In this document: piece by piece, positions 32,808-41,905 of the stretch
Position numbering within the stretch: the first letter of the stretch is position 1
Layout: each line of letters begins with the position of its first letter
DNA from: Lysobacter sp. Root494
GTDB taxonomy: Bacteria; Pseudomonadota; Gammaproteobacteria; Xanthomonadales; Xanthomonadaceae
Direction of reading: 5' to 3'
NCBI RefSeq assembly: GCF_001427225.1
Contig: NZ_LMFH01000005.1
Coordinates: forward strand, 618,327 to 668,877
DNA length: 50,551 nt
Program-made: the position numbers and the translations under genes
The notes under the pieces: model-generated
Database searches by the model: none
Told to the model about the DNA's origin: nothing
Seen by the model: the letters and a program-made list of their open reading frames with translations, nothing else

Positions 32808-33191
32808 ATGAAGCGCATATGGACCATCATCGGTGTTGCAGATGTCGCGCACAGCTTCACTTGGTATCAGTCCCTGCTCGGGCTACCCGGCACAGCGCCC
32901 GCGCATCCATACTTCGGACAAATTCTCGATACGGATGGGACGGTCCTGCTCTGCCTCCATCAGTGGGGCGCGCATGAGCATCCGACACTGGACAGTCCCG
33001 ACAACGCGCAGCCCGGCAACGGGCTGCTTTTGTTCTTCCGTGTAGACGACTTCGACGAGGCCCTGGCCCGCGCGAAGGCACTCGCTCCTCGCCTGGATGA
33101 AGAGCCGAGCGTGAATCCCGGCACCGGCACCAGAGAGTTCGCGTTGCGCGATCCTGATGGCTATTACGTCATGGTCAGTGCGCTGACCTGA
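32808..33191 (+). CDS. VOC family protein
   Basis: A 127-residue single-domain VOC protein: 'MKRIWTIIGVADVAHSFTWY', then 'LLLFFRVDDFDEALARAKAL' and 'EFALRDPDGYYVMVSAL'. No metal ligand set can be assigned. It begins 28 bases after the M13 peptidase, so it may be on the same transcript, although functions are not obviously linked. The start is ATG 32808, with GGGAG upstream. Confidence 0.9.
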   Translation: MKRIWTIIGVADVAHSFTWYQSLLGLPGTAPAHPYFGQILDTDGTVLLCLHQWGAHEHPTLDSPDNAQPGNGLLLFFRVDDFDEALARAKALAPRLDEEPSVNPGTGTREFALRDPDGYYVMVSALT

Positions 33192-33364
33192 CGCGTATCC
33201 CTCATTCGGGTGAGAGTCGCGGCACGATGCCAGCATGGTGCGTCGCGGCTGGCCTCTTCCCGGCGCCGGTCACGTTGTATCGCGCGTGACGGTGTGTCCG
33301 CGTACTTCACTACTCGCAACCGCCACGGCTTCCGCGCTCGCCTGCGCGTCTTTTTGGGGCTCCC

Positions 33365-35071
33365 ATGCTGCCTGCCTTCCGTGTGTTGACTTTGTCCTGC
33401 GCCACCGCGTTGCTGGCGCTCGCTTCCTGCCGCAATCCGGGTCCGACCACGGCGTCCGAACCCGCTCCCGCGGTCTCCCCGCCCCAGATGGCAATGGTCG
33501 GCGCGCACCTGCTCGAAGGGCTGGGCAACTACCACTTCGCGATCAGCAGCAAGCATCCGGAAGTGCAGCGCTGGTTCGACCAGGGCCTGATGCTGACCTA
33601 TGGCTTCAACCACGACGCCGCCGAGCGTTCGTTCCTCAAGGCGACCGAACTCGATCCCGACTGCGCGATGTGCTGGTGGGGCGCGGCGCTCGTGCTCGGT
33701 CCGCACGTCAACGCGACGATGAATCCCGACGACAACGCCGATGCGTGGAATCGCCTGCAGCGCGCACGCGCCCTGGCACCGAAAGCCAGCGAACGCGAAC
33801 GCGCCTTCATCGAAGCCTTGTCGGCACGCTACGCGGAGAATCCACCGGCGGATCGCAAGTCGCTCGACGAGGCCTATGCGAAGTCCACTGGCGAACTGAT
33901 GCGCAAGCGTCCTGATGATCTCGACGCGGCTGTATTCCACGCCGAAGCGCTGATGGACCTGCAACCGTGGGACTACTACGACGAGAAGCTGCAGCCGAAA
34001 GGCAACACGGCCGAAGTCGTATCGACGCTCGAATCGGTGATCGCGCGCGATCCCAACCACGCCGGCGCGCTGCACCTCTACGTGCATGCGGTGGAAGCTT
34101 CATCGGCGCCCCAGCGCGGCGCGGTCGCGGCGGATCGCCTGCGTGAACTGATTCCCGGCTCCGGCCATCTCGTGCACATGCCTGCGCACATCTACGCGCG
34201 CGTCGGTCGCTGGCATGACGCGGTGATCGCCAACGAGCGCGCCATCGAAGCCGACGATGCCTACCTGGCGCTGTGCCGTGGAAACACGCAGGGCGTGTAT
34301 CCGCTCGGCTACGTGCCGCACAACCATCACTTCCTGTGGTTCGCGGCGAGCATGGAAGGCAACGGTGCGATCGCGCAATCCGCGGCGCGCACAACTGCCG
34401 AGCGCACCAACCTGCAGGAGTTGATGCGCAAGGAGGGTTACGCGGGCTTGCAGCACTACTGGATGACGCCGTGGTTCGAACGCGTGCGCTTCGGTCGTTG
34501 GGACGAGATCGCCAGCACGCCGAATCCCGCTCCAGACTTGCCATACGTCACCGCGATCTGGCATTACGCGCAGGGCATGGCCGCGGTGCGGCAGAAGCGC
34601 TTCGACGATGCGCGCAAGCATCTCGATGCACTGCGTCCGCTCGCGGCTGACCCGCAGATGGACAAGCTGATGGTGTGGGATCGCTATCCGCTGGCTTATG
34701 CGGCGCGCGTCGCCGAGCGAACGGTGACGGCGGAATTCGCGGCGGCGAATGGCAAGTACGACGAAGCGATCGCCGCGCTGAAGGAAGCCGTCGCGATCGA
34801 AGACAAGATTCCCTACGACGAGCCGCCGGGCTGGCATGCGCCGGTGCGGCAGACACTAGGCGCGGTGCTGCTCGATGCGCGTCGTCCTGGCGAAGCCGAG
34901 AGCGTCTACCGCGAGGAGCTGCGCCGTAATCCCGGCAATGGCTGGTCGTTGTTCGGGCTGGCGCAGAGCCTGCGTGCGCAGGGCAAGCGGGACGAAGCCG
35001 CGAAGGTGCAGCGTGATTTCGCCAGCGCGTGGAGTAATGCCGATGTGCGACTGACGGCTTCGCGGCTGTAA
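33365..35071 (+). CDS. TPR lipoprotein with conserved His motifs
   Basis: A 568-residue protein. The lipobox LASC (Cys22) predicts membrane anchoring. TPR-like helical repeats fill the rest ('DQGLMLTYGFNHDAAERSFL', 'LDPDCAMCWWGAALVLG'). Strongly conserved His-rich blocks are 'DPNHAGALHLYVHAVEA', 'HLVHMPAHIYARVGRWHDAV' and 'YVPHNHHFLWFAASMEG', which could bind metal. The first two also occur in the protein at 48314. The function is unknown; TPRs suggest partner binding in the periplasm. The start is ATG 33365 after GGGGCTCCC. Confidence 0.9.
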   Translation: MLPAFRVLTLSCATALLALASCRNPGPTTASEPAPAVSPPQMAMVGAHLLEGLGNYHFAISSKHPEVQRWFDQGLMLTYGFNHDAAERSFLKATELDPDCAMCWWGAALVLGPHVNATMNPDDNADAWNRLQRARALAPKASERERAFIEALSARYAENPPADRKSLDEAYAKSTGELMRKRPDDLDAAVFHAEALMDLQPWDYYDEKLQPKGNTAEVVSTLESVIARDPNHAGALHLYVHAVEASSAPQRGAVAADRLRELIPGSGHLVHMPAHIYARVGRWHDAVIANERAIEADDAYLALCRGNTQGVYPLGYVPHNHHFLWFAASMEGNGAIAQSAARTTAERTNLQELMRKEGYAGLQHYWMTPWFERVRFGRWDEIASTPNPAPDLPYVTAIWHYAQGMAAVRQKRFDDARKHLDALRPLAADPQMDKLMVWDRYPLAYAARVAERTVTAEFAAANGKYDEAIAALKEAVAIEDKIPYDEPPGWHAPVRQTLGAVLLDARRPGEAESVYREELRRNPGNGWSLFGLAQSLRAQGKRDEAAKVQRDFASAWSNADVRLTASRL

Positions 35072-35078
35072 AGCCAAA

Positions 35079-35312
35079 GCGCCCCTCATCCGCCCTTCCT
35101 CAGCGGCCTATTCGGCCGCTTCGACCTTCTCCCCGCTGTGCGGGGAGAAGGAAGCGGGGCTGCCCTACGGTAATGGCGAACGCGGTGCTGACATCTATTA
35201 GCTTCGCGCGATTAAAGAAGGGTGGGTTTCTGCACGAAGCGGCCTACACCCTCGCCCCGCTTGCGGGGAGAGGGACAGCGTTGCGCAGCAACGCAGGGTG
35301 AGGGGCCGGCTC
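35079..35312. repeat. Two palindromic repeat units of the CCCCGC/GCGGGG family
   Basis: First unit about 35079-35156 (CTTCTCCCCGCTGTGCGGGG with 'CCCCTCATCCGCCCTTC'); second about 35240-35312 (CTCGCCCCGCTTGCGGGGAG and CAGGGTGAGGGGCC). They flank sequence with no gene. The second unit shares the 'CAGCGTTGCGCAGCAACG' stem with the copy at 1592, so it belongs to the same sub-type. Confidence 0.75.
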
Positions 35313-35443
35313 GCCACGCGGTTTCGCAAGCGTCTGCAATCTTCAACGCGACGCAACCAGTTCAGCATCGCCAGGACAACATCACGCGCCCGTGAGCCCA
35401 GCCGAAGGAAAGTGCCGGTTTGCATCACAGGGAGGCACGCCTG

Positions 35444-36553
35444 ATGAATGTCAGCGCCATCGTCGAAGAACGGCCAATTCCGGCCTCCGGAATCCCCGCC
35501 GCCGCACCCGCCATCACCGACAAGCTCGACAGCGTGCAGGTGCTGCGCGCACTGGCCGCGGTCGCCGTGGTTACCCACCACATCCGCCTGTTCGGCAATG
35601 GCGCGTGGGGCGTCGATCTCTTCTTCGTGATCAGCGGCTTCATCATGTGCTTCGTCACCGAGCATTCGGGCGCGCATTTCTTCGCCAAGCGCGTGATCCG
35701 CGTCGTGCCGCTGTACTGGGCGGGCACGCTCGGCATCTTCTGTCTTGCGCTGCTGATACCGGGTTTCCTGCGCGAGACACATCCCGACCCGGTCCAGCTC
35801 GTCAAGTCGCTGTTCTTCATTCCGTACCGCACCGGCGACAACGTCTTCCCGATCATGTTCCTCGGCTGGACGCTCAACTACGAGATGTTCTTCTACCTGC
35901 TGTTCGCGGCATCGATGGCGATCAGCCACGCGTATCGCGCGGTGATCTGCTCGGCGGTGCTGGTGGCGCTGGCGATCGTCGGGTGGATGGTCGAGTTCGA
36001 CTCCGTCGTGTTCGAATTCTTTACCGAATCGATCATCGTCGAATTCGCATTCGGCATGTTCTGCTACAGCGTGTTCGCGCGCACCGCCGATTGGCGCGCC
36101 AGCGCAGGCAACGGCGTGCGCACGCTGATGGTGGTCGGCGGCCTGTTGCTGATCGCCTGCATGCCGCTGATGAGCGCCCAGTCTGAAATCATTGGCCGCC
36201 CCTTCGCATGGGGCCTGCTCGCACTCGGCGCATTCCTGCTCATCGTGCACGGCCTGGCGAACCGGCGCCTGCCGCGCTTCGCCGTGCTGGTCGGCGACGC
36301 GAGCTATTCGCTGTACCTGTTCCACCCGTACGTGCTGAACGTCTTCAACCGCGTGCTGCGTCCGTCCTACGATCCGGGTTCACCGAACGCGTATCTGATG
36401 GCGCTGCTCGCGATCGCAGTGTGCTGTGGCGTGGCGGTCGTGCTGTACCGCTTGCTGGAGCTGCCGTTGACGACGTGGCTGCGCCGGAAGTTCCTGCCGC
36501 GGCGAAGCGAACAATCCCGTGGTGTGGATGCGGGTGCTGTTTCAGCGCCTTAG
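35444..36553 (+). CDS. Acyltransferase-3 family membrane protein
   Basis: A 369-residue membrane O-acyltransferase with about ten helices. The catalytic-type motif 'AVVTHHIRLFG' contains the conserved His, followed by 'GVDLFFVISGFIM', the family signature. Later, 'RVVPLYWAGTL' and 'ASYSLYLFHPYVLNVFNRVL' are typical. Such enzymes O-acetylate exported polysaccharides or lipids. The start is ATG 35444 with GGGAGG upstream; a TTG at 35420 is also in frame. No polysaccharide cluster is adjacent. Its end overlaps the convergent methyltransferase by 12 bases. Confidence 0.92.
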   Translation: MNVSAIVEERPIPASGIPAAAPAITDKLDSVQVLRALAAVAVVTHHIRLFGNGAWGVDLFFVISGFIMCFVTEHSGAHFFAKRVIRVVPLYWAGTLGIFCLALLIPGFLRETHPDPVQLVKSLFFIPYRTGDNVFPIMFLGWTLNYEMFFYLLFAASMAISHAYRAVICSAVLVALAIVGWMVEFDSVVFEFFTESIIVEFAFGMFCYSVFARTADWRASAGNGVRTLMVVGGLLLIACMPLMSAQSEIIGRPFAWGLLALGAFLLIVHGLANRRLPRFAVLVGDASYSLYLFHPYVLNVFNRVLRPSYDPGSPNAYLMALLAIAVCCGVAVVLYRLLELPLTTWLRRKFLPRRSEQSRGVDAGAVSAP

Positions 36554-37378
36554 CGCCAGCACGCCATCCAGCGCGAGCTGCGCCTTGAAGCCGGCCTTCT
36601 CGAGCCGCTTGGCGACTTCGCGCGGCACATCGCGACCGCTGGTGAGCTTGTTCGGGCTGCCGGTGTAGTGGAACAGGCGTCCGCCACGCTTAAGCACGCG
36701 CGATAGCTGGTCATAGAACACCTGCGAATACAACTCGCCGGCGATACCGAAGCGCGGCGGATCGTGGAGCAGGGCATCCACCGATGCATCCGGAATGCCC
36801 GCAATCACCTGCGACACATCCGCATGCGTGAGTTGCAGCCTTCCGCTACTGACAGGTGAATCCGGATCCGGCGACCACGGATTGAGCGTACGCAGCCACA
36901 GCACGCTCGCGTTCTTCTCGAACGATTGGATGCGCGCGACACCTGCTTCAAGGCAGCAAGCGGCGAAGTAGCCAAGCCCGCCGCAGGTATCGAGCACCAC
37001 CTTGCCGCGCGGCTCGACCAGCGCCACCTTGCGTCGCGCATCATCGAGCGGCGATTCCTTCGACGTCGGCAACATCTTGATGCCGTCGATCTCGAACGTG
37101 GGCACGTCCCATTCCGTCGGCACCAGCTTGATCAGCGAACCGGCGTAGCGCGACACCGGCGCGAACTCATCGCCGTCCCAGTAATAGATCGTCCGATCCT
37201 TGAGCCCGGAGGGATACGGATAGCGTTGCCCGCGCCATTGCCATGCGTCCGCCTCCAGCACTGCTTCGCCGCGCGATCGCCCGAGATCCAGCGAGCCGCT
37301 CCATGTGCCGGCGTCGCGCGCGGCGAGCAGGTCTGCTGCGAGAGGGCGGGTGAGAAGGGGGCCGGAGTAATGCGGCAA
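36542..37378 (-). CDS. SAM-dependent methyltransferase-like protein
   Basis: A 278-residue protein with a class I methyltransferase core: motif I 'VVLDTCGGLGYFAACCLEAG', an acidic loop 'IQSFEKNASVLWLR', and motif IV 'LLHDPPRFG' (HDPPR), followed by 'LSRVLKRGGRLFHYTG'. The DPPR motif is typical of RNA or small-molecule methyltransferases of the COG2521 type. The start is TTG 37378 with GGAGA about ten bases upstream on the minus strand; no in-frame ATG precedes the conserved region. It faces the M13 gene at 37597, and the gap may hold both promoters. Confidence 0.8.
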   Translation of the reverse strand: MPHYSGPLLTRPLAADLLAARDAGTWSGSLDLGRSRGEAVLEADAWQWRGQRYPYPSGLKDRTIYYWDGDEFAPVSRYAGSLIKLVPTEWDVPTFEIDGIKMLPTSKESPLDDARRKVALVEPRGKVVLDTCGGLGYFAACCLEAGVARIQSFEKNASVLWLRTLNPWSPDPDSPVSSGRLQLTHADVSQVIAGIPDASVDALLHDPPRFGIAGELYSQVFYDQLSRVLKRGGRLFHYTGSPNKLTSGRDVPREVAKRLEKAGFKAQLALDGVLALRR

Positions 37379-37596
37379 GGCGAACGATCTCCGAGAAAGC
37401 GACGCGCTGGAAAAGCGCGCCAGTTTCGCATGGCGGTTCTGCGCCCCGGACGGGTACCCGCGACTTTGCCCGATCCGGCCTTTCCCCTGCGCCAGTCGCG
37501 CATCGCACCAACATCGACGATCCCGGACTATCGGCCTACGACATGCCACTCCCGTCGCGCTAGGCTCGCGCCTTTCCACCGGGGAACCGCCGCAAC

Positions 37597-39657
37597 ATGA
37601 AGCCTTCACGTTTGACCCTGAGCCTCGCGCTCGCCGCTTCGCTGGCCACTTCGTTCGCACACGCCGCCGATGCGCCGGCAACGGCCAAGCCCATGCTCGG
37701 CAGCTTCGGCGTCGACCTCACCTCGCAGGACACCAGGGTGAAGCCCGGCGACGACTTCAACCGCTACGTCAACGGCCACTGGCTCGACACCTACCAGCTG
37801 AAGGACTACGAGACCTCGTACGGTTCCTTCAACGCGCTGCGCGACCGCTCCGAGGAGCAGGTGCACGCGATCATCGAGGAACTGCAGCAGCGCAAGGACC
37901 TCACCGCCGGCAGCGAAGCGCAGAAGGTGCGCGACTACTACGCCAGCTACATGGACCGCGCCGCGCGCGACGCCGCGGGCATCAAGCCGCTGCAGCCGGT
38001 GCTCGACAGGATCGCGAAGATCAAGTCGAAGGACGCCCTGATCACCGCGTTCGGCAACACCGATCTCGACGGCACCAACGCACCGGTCGGATTCGGCGTC
38101 AGCCTCGACCGCAAGGACCCCGACCACTACCTGGTGGGTCTCGCCGTTGGCGGGCTCGGCCTGCCGGACCGCGACTACTACCTCAACCAGGAAGCCCGCT
38201 TCGTCGGCATCCGCACGCAGTACGTCGAGCACATTGCGAAGATGCTCGCCTTCGCCGGCGCGAAGGATGCGAAGCCGCGCGCCGAAGCCATCCTCGCCCT
38301 CGAAACCGGACTCGCGAAGCCGATGTGGGAACGCGCGCAGATGCGCAACCGCGACAAGACCTACAACGTCGTGACCTTCGCGGAACTGCAGAAGCAGTAC
38401 CCCGGCTTCGACTGGGCCGCGCTGGTGAAGGCGCAGGGTATGCCCGCGCTCGATCGCGTCAACGTCGTCACCCCGAGCTCGGTGCAGCCGGTGCTCGACG
38501 TGATCGCCAAGACGCCGCTGCCCGTGTGGCGCGACTACCTGACCTTCCACGCCGTGCGCAACAACGCGCCGCTGCTGAGCAAGGAAATCGACGACGCGGC
38601 ATTCGCCTTCAACGGCACCGTGCTGAGCGGACAGAAGGCGCAGAAAGAAGACTGGAAGCGCGGCGTCACCCTGGTCGGCGGCATGGACGGCCTCGGCGAT
38701 GCGCTCGGCAAGCTCTACGTCGAACGCCACTTCTCGCCCGAAGCCAAGGCGGCGATGCAACAGCTCGTCGAGAACCTGCGCAAGGCACTGCGCGCCAACA
38801 TCGAGAAGATCGACTGGATGAGCGATGCGACCAAGGCCGAGGCCTATCGCAAGCTCGCTTCGTTCCGTCCCAAGGTCGGTTACCCGGACAAGTGGCGCGA
38901 CTACTCCAGCGTCACCATCAAGCCGGGCGACCTGATGGCCAACGTGATGGAAATGCGCCGCTACGGCCGCAACGACGAAGTGCGCCGCATCGGCACCAGG
39001 ACCGACCGCGACGAGTGGGGCATGACGCCGCAGACGGTCAACGCGTACTACAACTCGACCTTCAACGAGATCGTGTTCCCGGCCGGCATCCTGCAGGCGC
39101 CGTTCTTCGACCTCAACGCCGACCCGGCCGTGAACTACGGCGGCATCGGTGCGGTGATCGGCCACGAAATGGGCCACGGCTTCGACGACCAGGGCAGCAA
39201 GTCCGACTTCGCCGGCATCCAGCGCAACTGGTGGACCGACGCCGACCGCACCGGTTTCGAAGCCAAGACCAAGGCGCTGGGCTCGCAGTACGACGCGTTC
39301 TGCCCGATCGAAAAGACCTGCGTCAACGGCGCGCTGACGATGGGCGAAAACATCGGCGACCTCGGCGGCATCTCCATGGCCTACACCGCCTACCAGCTGA
39401 GCCTGGGCGGCAAGCCCGCGCCGGTGGTCGACGGCCTGACCGGCGACCAGCGCTTCTTCCTGTCGTGGGGCCAGATCTGGAAGGGCAAGTACCGCGACGA
39501 GGCGCTGGTCAACCTGATCAAGACCAATCCGCACTCGCCGTCGGAGTTCCGTGCCAACGGCCCGCTGCGCAACTTCGATCCCTGGTACAAGGCATTCGAC
39601 GTGAAGGCGGGCGACAAGATGTACATCGCGCCGGAACAGCGCGTGCGCATCTGGTAA
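37597..39657 (+). CDS. M13 family zinc metallopeptidase
   Basis: A 686-residue periplasmic neprilysin/PepO-like peptidase with a clear Sec signal peptide (1-24, ending 'FAHAADA'). The zinc site is H523-E524-x-x-H527 ('VIGHEMGHGFDDQG') and E584 with D588 in 'GENIGDLGG'. 'NAYYNSTFNEIVFPAGI' is the usual substrate region, and the protein ends 'RVRIW', as family members do. It differs enough from the enzyme at 30765 to suggest different substrates. A terminator follows. Confidence 0.96.
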   Translation: MKPSRLTLSLALAASLATSFAHAADAPATAKPMLGSFGVDLTSQDTRVKPGDDFNRYVNGHWLDTYQLKDYETSYGSFNALRDRSEEQVHAIIEELQQRKDLTAGSEAQKVRDYYASYMDRAARDAAGIKPLQPVLDRIAKIKSKDALITAFGNTDLDGTNAPVGFGVSLDRKDPDHYLVGLAVGGLGLPDRDYYLNQEARFVGIRTQYVEHIAKMLAFAGAKDAKPRAEAILALETGLAKPMWERAQMRNRDKTYNVVTFAELQKQYPGFDWAALVKAQGMPALDRVNVVTPSSVQPVLDVIAKTPLPVWRDYLTFHAVRNNAPLLSKEIDDAAFAFNGTVLSGQKAQKEDWKRGVTLVGGMDGLGDALGKLYVERHFSPEAKAAMQQLVENLRKALRANIEKIDWMSDATKAEAYRKLASFRPKVGYPDKWRDYSSVTIKPGDLMANVMEMRRYGRNDEVRRIGTRTDRDEWGMTPQTVNAYYNSTFNEIVFPAGILQAPFFDLNADPAVNYGGIGAVIGHEMGHGFDDQGSKSDFAGIQRNWWTDADRTGFEAKTKALGSQYDAFCPIEKTCVNGALTMGENIGDLGGISMAYTAYQLSLGGKPAPVVDGLTGDQRFFLSWGQIWKGKYRDEALVNLIKTNPHSPSEFRANGPLRNFDPWYKAFDVKAGDKMYIAPEQRVRIW

Positions 39658-39679
39658 TAGTGTGTGCAATGAAGACGAC

Positions 39680-39707
39680 GAGGCCCGCGCAAGCGGGCTT
39701 CGTTTTT
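39680..39707 (+). terminator. Rho-independent terminator after the M13 peptidase gene
   Basis: The stem GAGGCCCGC (39680-39688) pairs with GCGGGCTTC (39693-39701) through one G-U pair around a GCAA loop, followed by GTTTTT. It begins about 20 bases after the stop codon. Confidence 0.88.
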
Positions 39708-39773
39708 GGTGGCCTACGGCTACTGCGTTCGAGGCGGAAGCACGAAACCAGTCAGCAATGCCGCGCACGTTCC

Positions 39774-40448
39774 TCAGCGACTGACCGCCTGTTCGAACCA
39801 CGCCAGGAAATCGTCCTGCATGGCCGCAGGTATTTCGTGCCCGGCGGGATAGAGCACTGTGCGGTGCGGGACGCCCACGCGCGTCAGCAGCGCATCGGCC
39901 CGTTCGGCCCACGCGGGCGGAAGCTTGGTGTCGTGCGCGCCATGCGCGACGAATGCGTCGACTCGCCGTAGCGACTCCGGCGGAGCAACGAAGTCTTCGA
40001 TCTCGGGAAGGATGCGGCCCGACAGCACCGCGAAGCCGGCGACCAGGTCCGGCGCGGTCAGTCCGACGCTCGCGCTCATGATTCCGCCCTGGCTGAAACC
40101 GGCGATGGCGGTGCGCGCCGGAGCAATGCCGTGGCGCGCCTGCAGGCCGGCGATGAACTCCTGCAAGAGCGACGCGCTGTGCTGCGCCTGAGCGAAGTCC
40201 ATGCGTGGCCCGCTGGCATCGAAATGCACCGGAAACCACGCGTATTGCCCGGGCCCGGCCACCAGCGGCGCCCGCGGGAACACGACCAGCGTGTCGCCCG
40301 CGACTTTCATGCCGAGGGGCACGAGGTTCGTCTCGTTGCCACCCACGCCATGGAGCAGCAGCAACAGGCGCGACGGCGCGCCGGCCGGCATGAGGGCGCG
40401 ATAGCCGAGCGGGTCCGCCTGTTGCAGCGGGATGGCGGCCAGGTTCAT
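39774..40448 (-). CDS. Phospholipase/carboxylesterase-type serine hydrolase (MhqD/YpfH-like)
   Basis: A 224-residue alpha/beta-hydrolase of the small carboxylesterase family. Catalytic Ser in 'AGFSQGG', Asp in 'GAHDTKLPP' and His in 'PAGHEIP' are all present; the oxyanion motif is 'LLLHGVGGNE'. It resembles MhqD, part of the quinone-stress regulon in Bacillus. It is cytoplasmic. Its ATG overlaps the stop codon of the upstream dioxygenase gene by 4 bases, so translation is coupled. Third gene of the DoxX-dioxygenase-esterase operon. Confidence 0.9.
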   Translation of the reverse strand: MNLAAIPLQQADPLGYRALMPAGAPSRLLLLLHGVGGNETNLVPLGMKVAGDTLVVFPRAPLVAGPGQYAWFPVHFDASGPRMDFAQAQHSASLLQEFIAGLQARHGIAPARTAIAGFSQGGIMSASVGLTAPDLVAGFAVLSGRILPEIEDFVAPPESLRRVDAFVAHGAHDTKLPPAWAERADALLTRVGVPHRTVLYPAGHEIPAAMQDDFLAWFEQAVSR

Positions 40449-41254
40449 GCCGCCTCCGCCAACACCAGGTCGGGTGCGAGTCCGAAACCGAAGGAGTCCA
40501 TCGACAGCACGTCGTACGTCATGCCGCCCGGCACGCGCCGGCGGGCGTCGCCTGCATCGCTGGCACCGAGCGCCACCAGCAGCGGCAGGTAGTGCTCTTC
40601 CGTGGGATGGGCGCGCGCCGCGAACGGCGCGCGGTTGCGGTAGTCGGCGAGTGCATCGACATCGCGGCGTTCAACGGCCGCGGCCACCCAGTCGGCGAAC
40701 GCCTGCGCGTACTCCGGGTCGCGGACGTGCTGGCGGAATTCGTAAAGGTTGTGGGTCAGGCTGCCGGAACCGACCACCAGCACGCCGCGCTCGCGCAGCG
40801 GCGCCAGCGCTTCGCCCAGGCGCAATGCACCCGCCGCGTCGATGCGATGCGGAAGCGACACCTGCAGCACCGGCACGCCGGCGTCCGGCCTGAGGTACCG
40901 CAGCGGCACCCAGGCGCCATGGTCGAGGCCGCGCTGTGGGTCGAGGTCGGCATCGAATCCCGCGGCACGCAGGAGCGCGACGGTATCGGCGGCGAGTTCC
41001 GGCGCACCGGGCGCGGGGTACCGCAGCGCGTACAGCGGAGGCGGGAAACCGCCGAAGTCGTGGATGGTTTCCGGTGTCGCGGCGCCCGTGACGCGCACGC
41101 CGCGCAGCGTCTGCCAGTGCGGCGAGACGACGAGGATCGCGGTGAGCGACGGCAGGCTTTCGCCGATCCGCGCGAGGTTCGGGCCGAGCAGGCCCGGTTC
41201 GAGCGCGAACATCGGCGAACCATGGGAAACGAAGAGGGAAGGCGTGCGGGACAT
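40445..41254 (-). CDS. DODA-type extradiol ring-cleavage dioxygenase (LigB superfamily, YgiD-like)
   Basis: A 269-residue class III extradiol dioxygenase of the 4,5-DOPA dioxygenase type. Conserved metal His regions are 'LFVSHGSPMFALEP' near the N terminus, 'VVSPHWQT', 'GLDHGAWVPL' and 'GSLTHNLYEF', followed by 'RAHPTEEHYLPLLVALGA'. It probably opens catechol or hydroquinone-derived rings. Second gene of the operon, between DoxX and the esterase. The start is ATG 41254; I saw no alternative start of note. Confidence 0.93.
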   Translation of the reverse strand: MSRTPSLFVSHGSPMFALEPGLLGPNLARIGESLPSLTAILVVSPHWQTLRGVRVTGAATPETIHDFGGFPPPLYALRYPAPGAPELAADTVALLRAAGFDADLDPQRGLDHGAWVPLRYLRPDAGVPVLQVSLPHRIDAAGALRLGEALAPLRERGVLVVGSGSLTHNLYEFRQHVRDPEYAQAFADWVAAAVERRDVDALADYRNRAPFAARAHPTEEHYLPLLVALGASDAGDARRRVPGGMTYDVLSMDSFGFGLAPDLVLAEAA

Positions 41255-41305
41255 GGCGGCTCCGGACCGCGGGCATCGCGCCCGCGGTCAGTGGGAAGGC
41301 AGGGA

Positions 41306-41701
41306 TCAGTGGGCGATGGCCGTGCGGCGCACCAGGCGCGATTCCAGGCTCAGCGCGCCCGGACCGTTGGCGGCCAGCAGCAGGAAACCACCGGCGATCG
41401 CGAAGTTCTTCCAGAACATGATCGCCTGGACCTGGTCGGCAAGGTTCGCGTGGAAGAGCATCGCCGAAGCGACCGAGAACACCGCGAGGGCGAGGGCGGT
41501 CCACCGGGTGAAGACGCCGGCCAGGATCGCCAGGCCACCGCCAAGCTCGAGCGCGATCACCAGCGGCAGCAACGCGCCGGGTACGCCCATGGCGTCCATA
41601 TAACCTTGGGTGGCGGCGTAGCCGCCGATCTTGCCCCAGCCGGAAATGATGAAGATCAGCGACAGGCCGACACGGCCGAGCAGCGAGAGATATGCGTTCA
41701 C
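41306..41701 (-). CDS. DoxX family membrane protein (MhqP-like)
   Basis: A 131-residue inner-membrane protein with four helices. 'GRVGLSLIFIISGWGKIGGY' is the DoxX motif, 'ELGGGLAILAGVFTRWTALA' the second signature. In Bacillus the DoxX-like MhqP belongs to the mhqNOP quinone-stress operon. First gene here of a likely three-gene operon with the dioxygenase and esterase. The start is GTG 41701 with AGGAG eight bases upstream on the minus strand; an in-frame ATG at 41731 would add ten residues. Divergent from the LysR regulator. Confidence 0.92.
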   Translation of the reverse strand: MNAYLSLLGRVGLSLIFIISGWGKIGGYAATQGYMDAMGVPGALLPLVIALELGGGLAILAGVFTRWTALALAVFSVASAMLFHANLADQVQAIMFWKNFAIAGGFLLLAANGPGALSLESRLVRRTAIAH

Positions 41702-41905
41702 GAGGGTGTTCTCCTGGAAGGTGGACGGCATGGTGGAGGCGGGCAGCGCCCGGTCCCGCGCCACGCCGGAAGGGATATCCGGTATCCGCTGCGGCTCAGG
41801 GCTTGCCTGAGGGGCCGTATCGGATGCAGCCACTGTATTGGTCACCGCTCCGGCGATAAACATGCGTTAGAGTGAAAAACTGTCTCCCGGGGCGGAACAA
41901 TCGCC

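Noticed and set aside
30684-32852. A 722-codon open frame on the minus strand
   Set aside because: Antisense to the other M13 peptidase; no domain or RBS, and codon bias fits the plus-strand gene.
37606-40239. An 877-codon open frame on the minus strand
   Set aside because: It lies antisense to the M13 peptidase, which has clear motifs and signal peptide. The antisense product is Arg/Val/His-rich without any recognisable domain.
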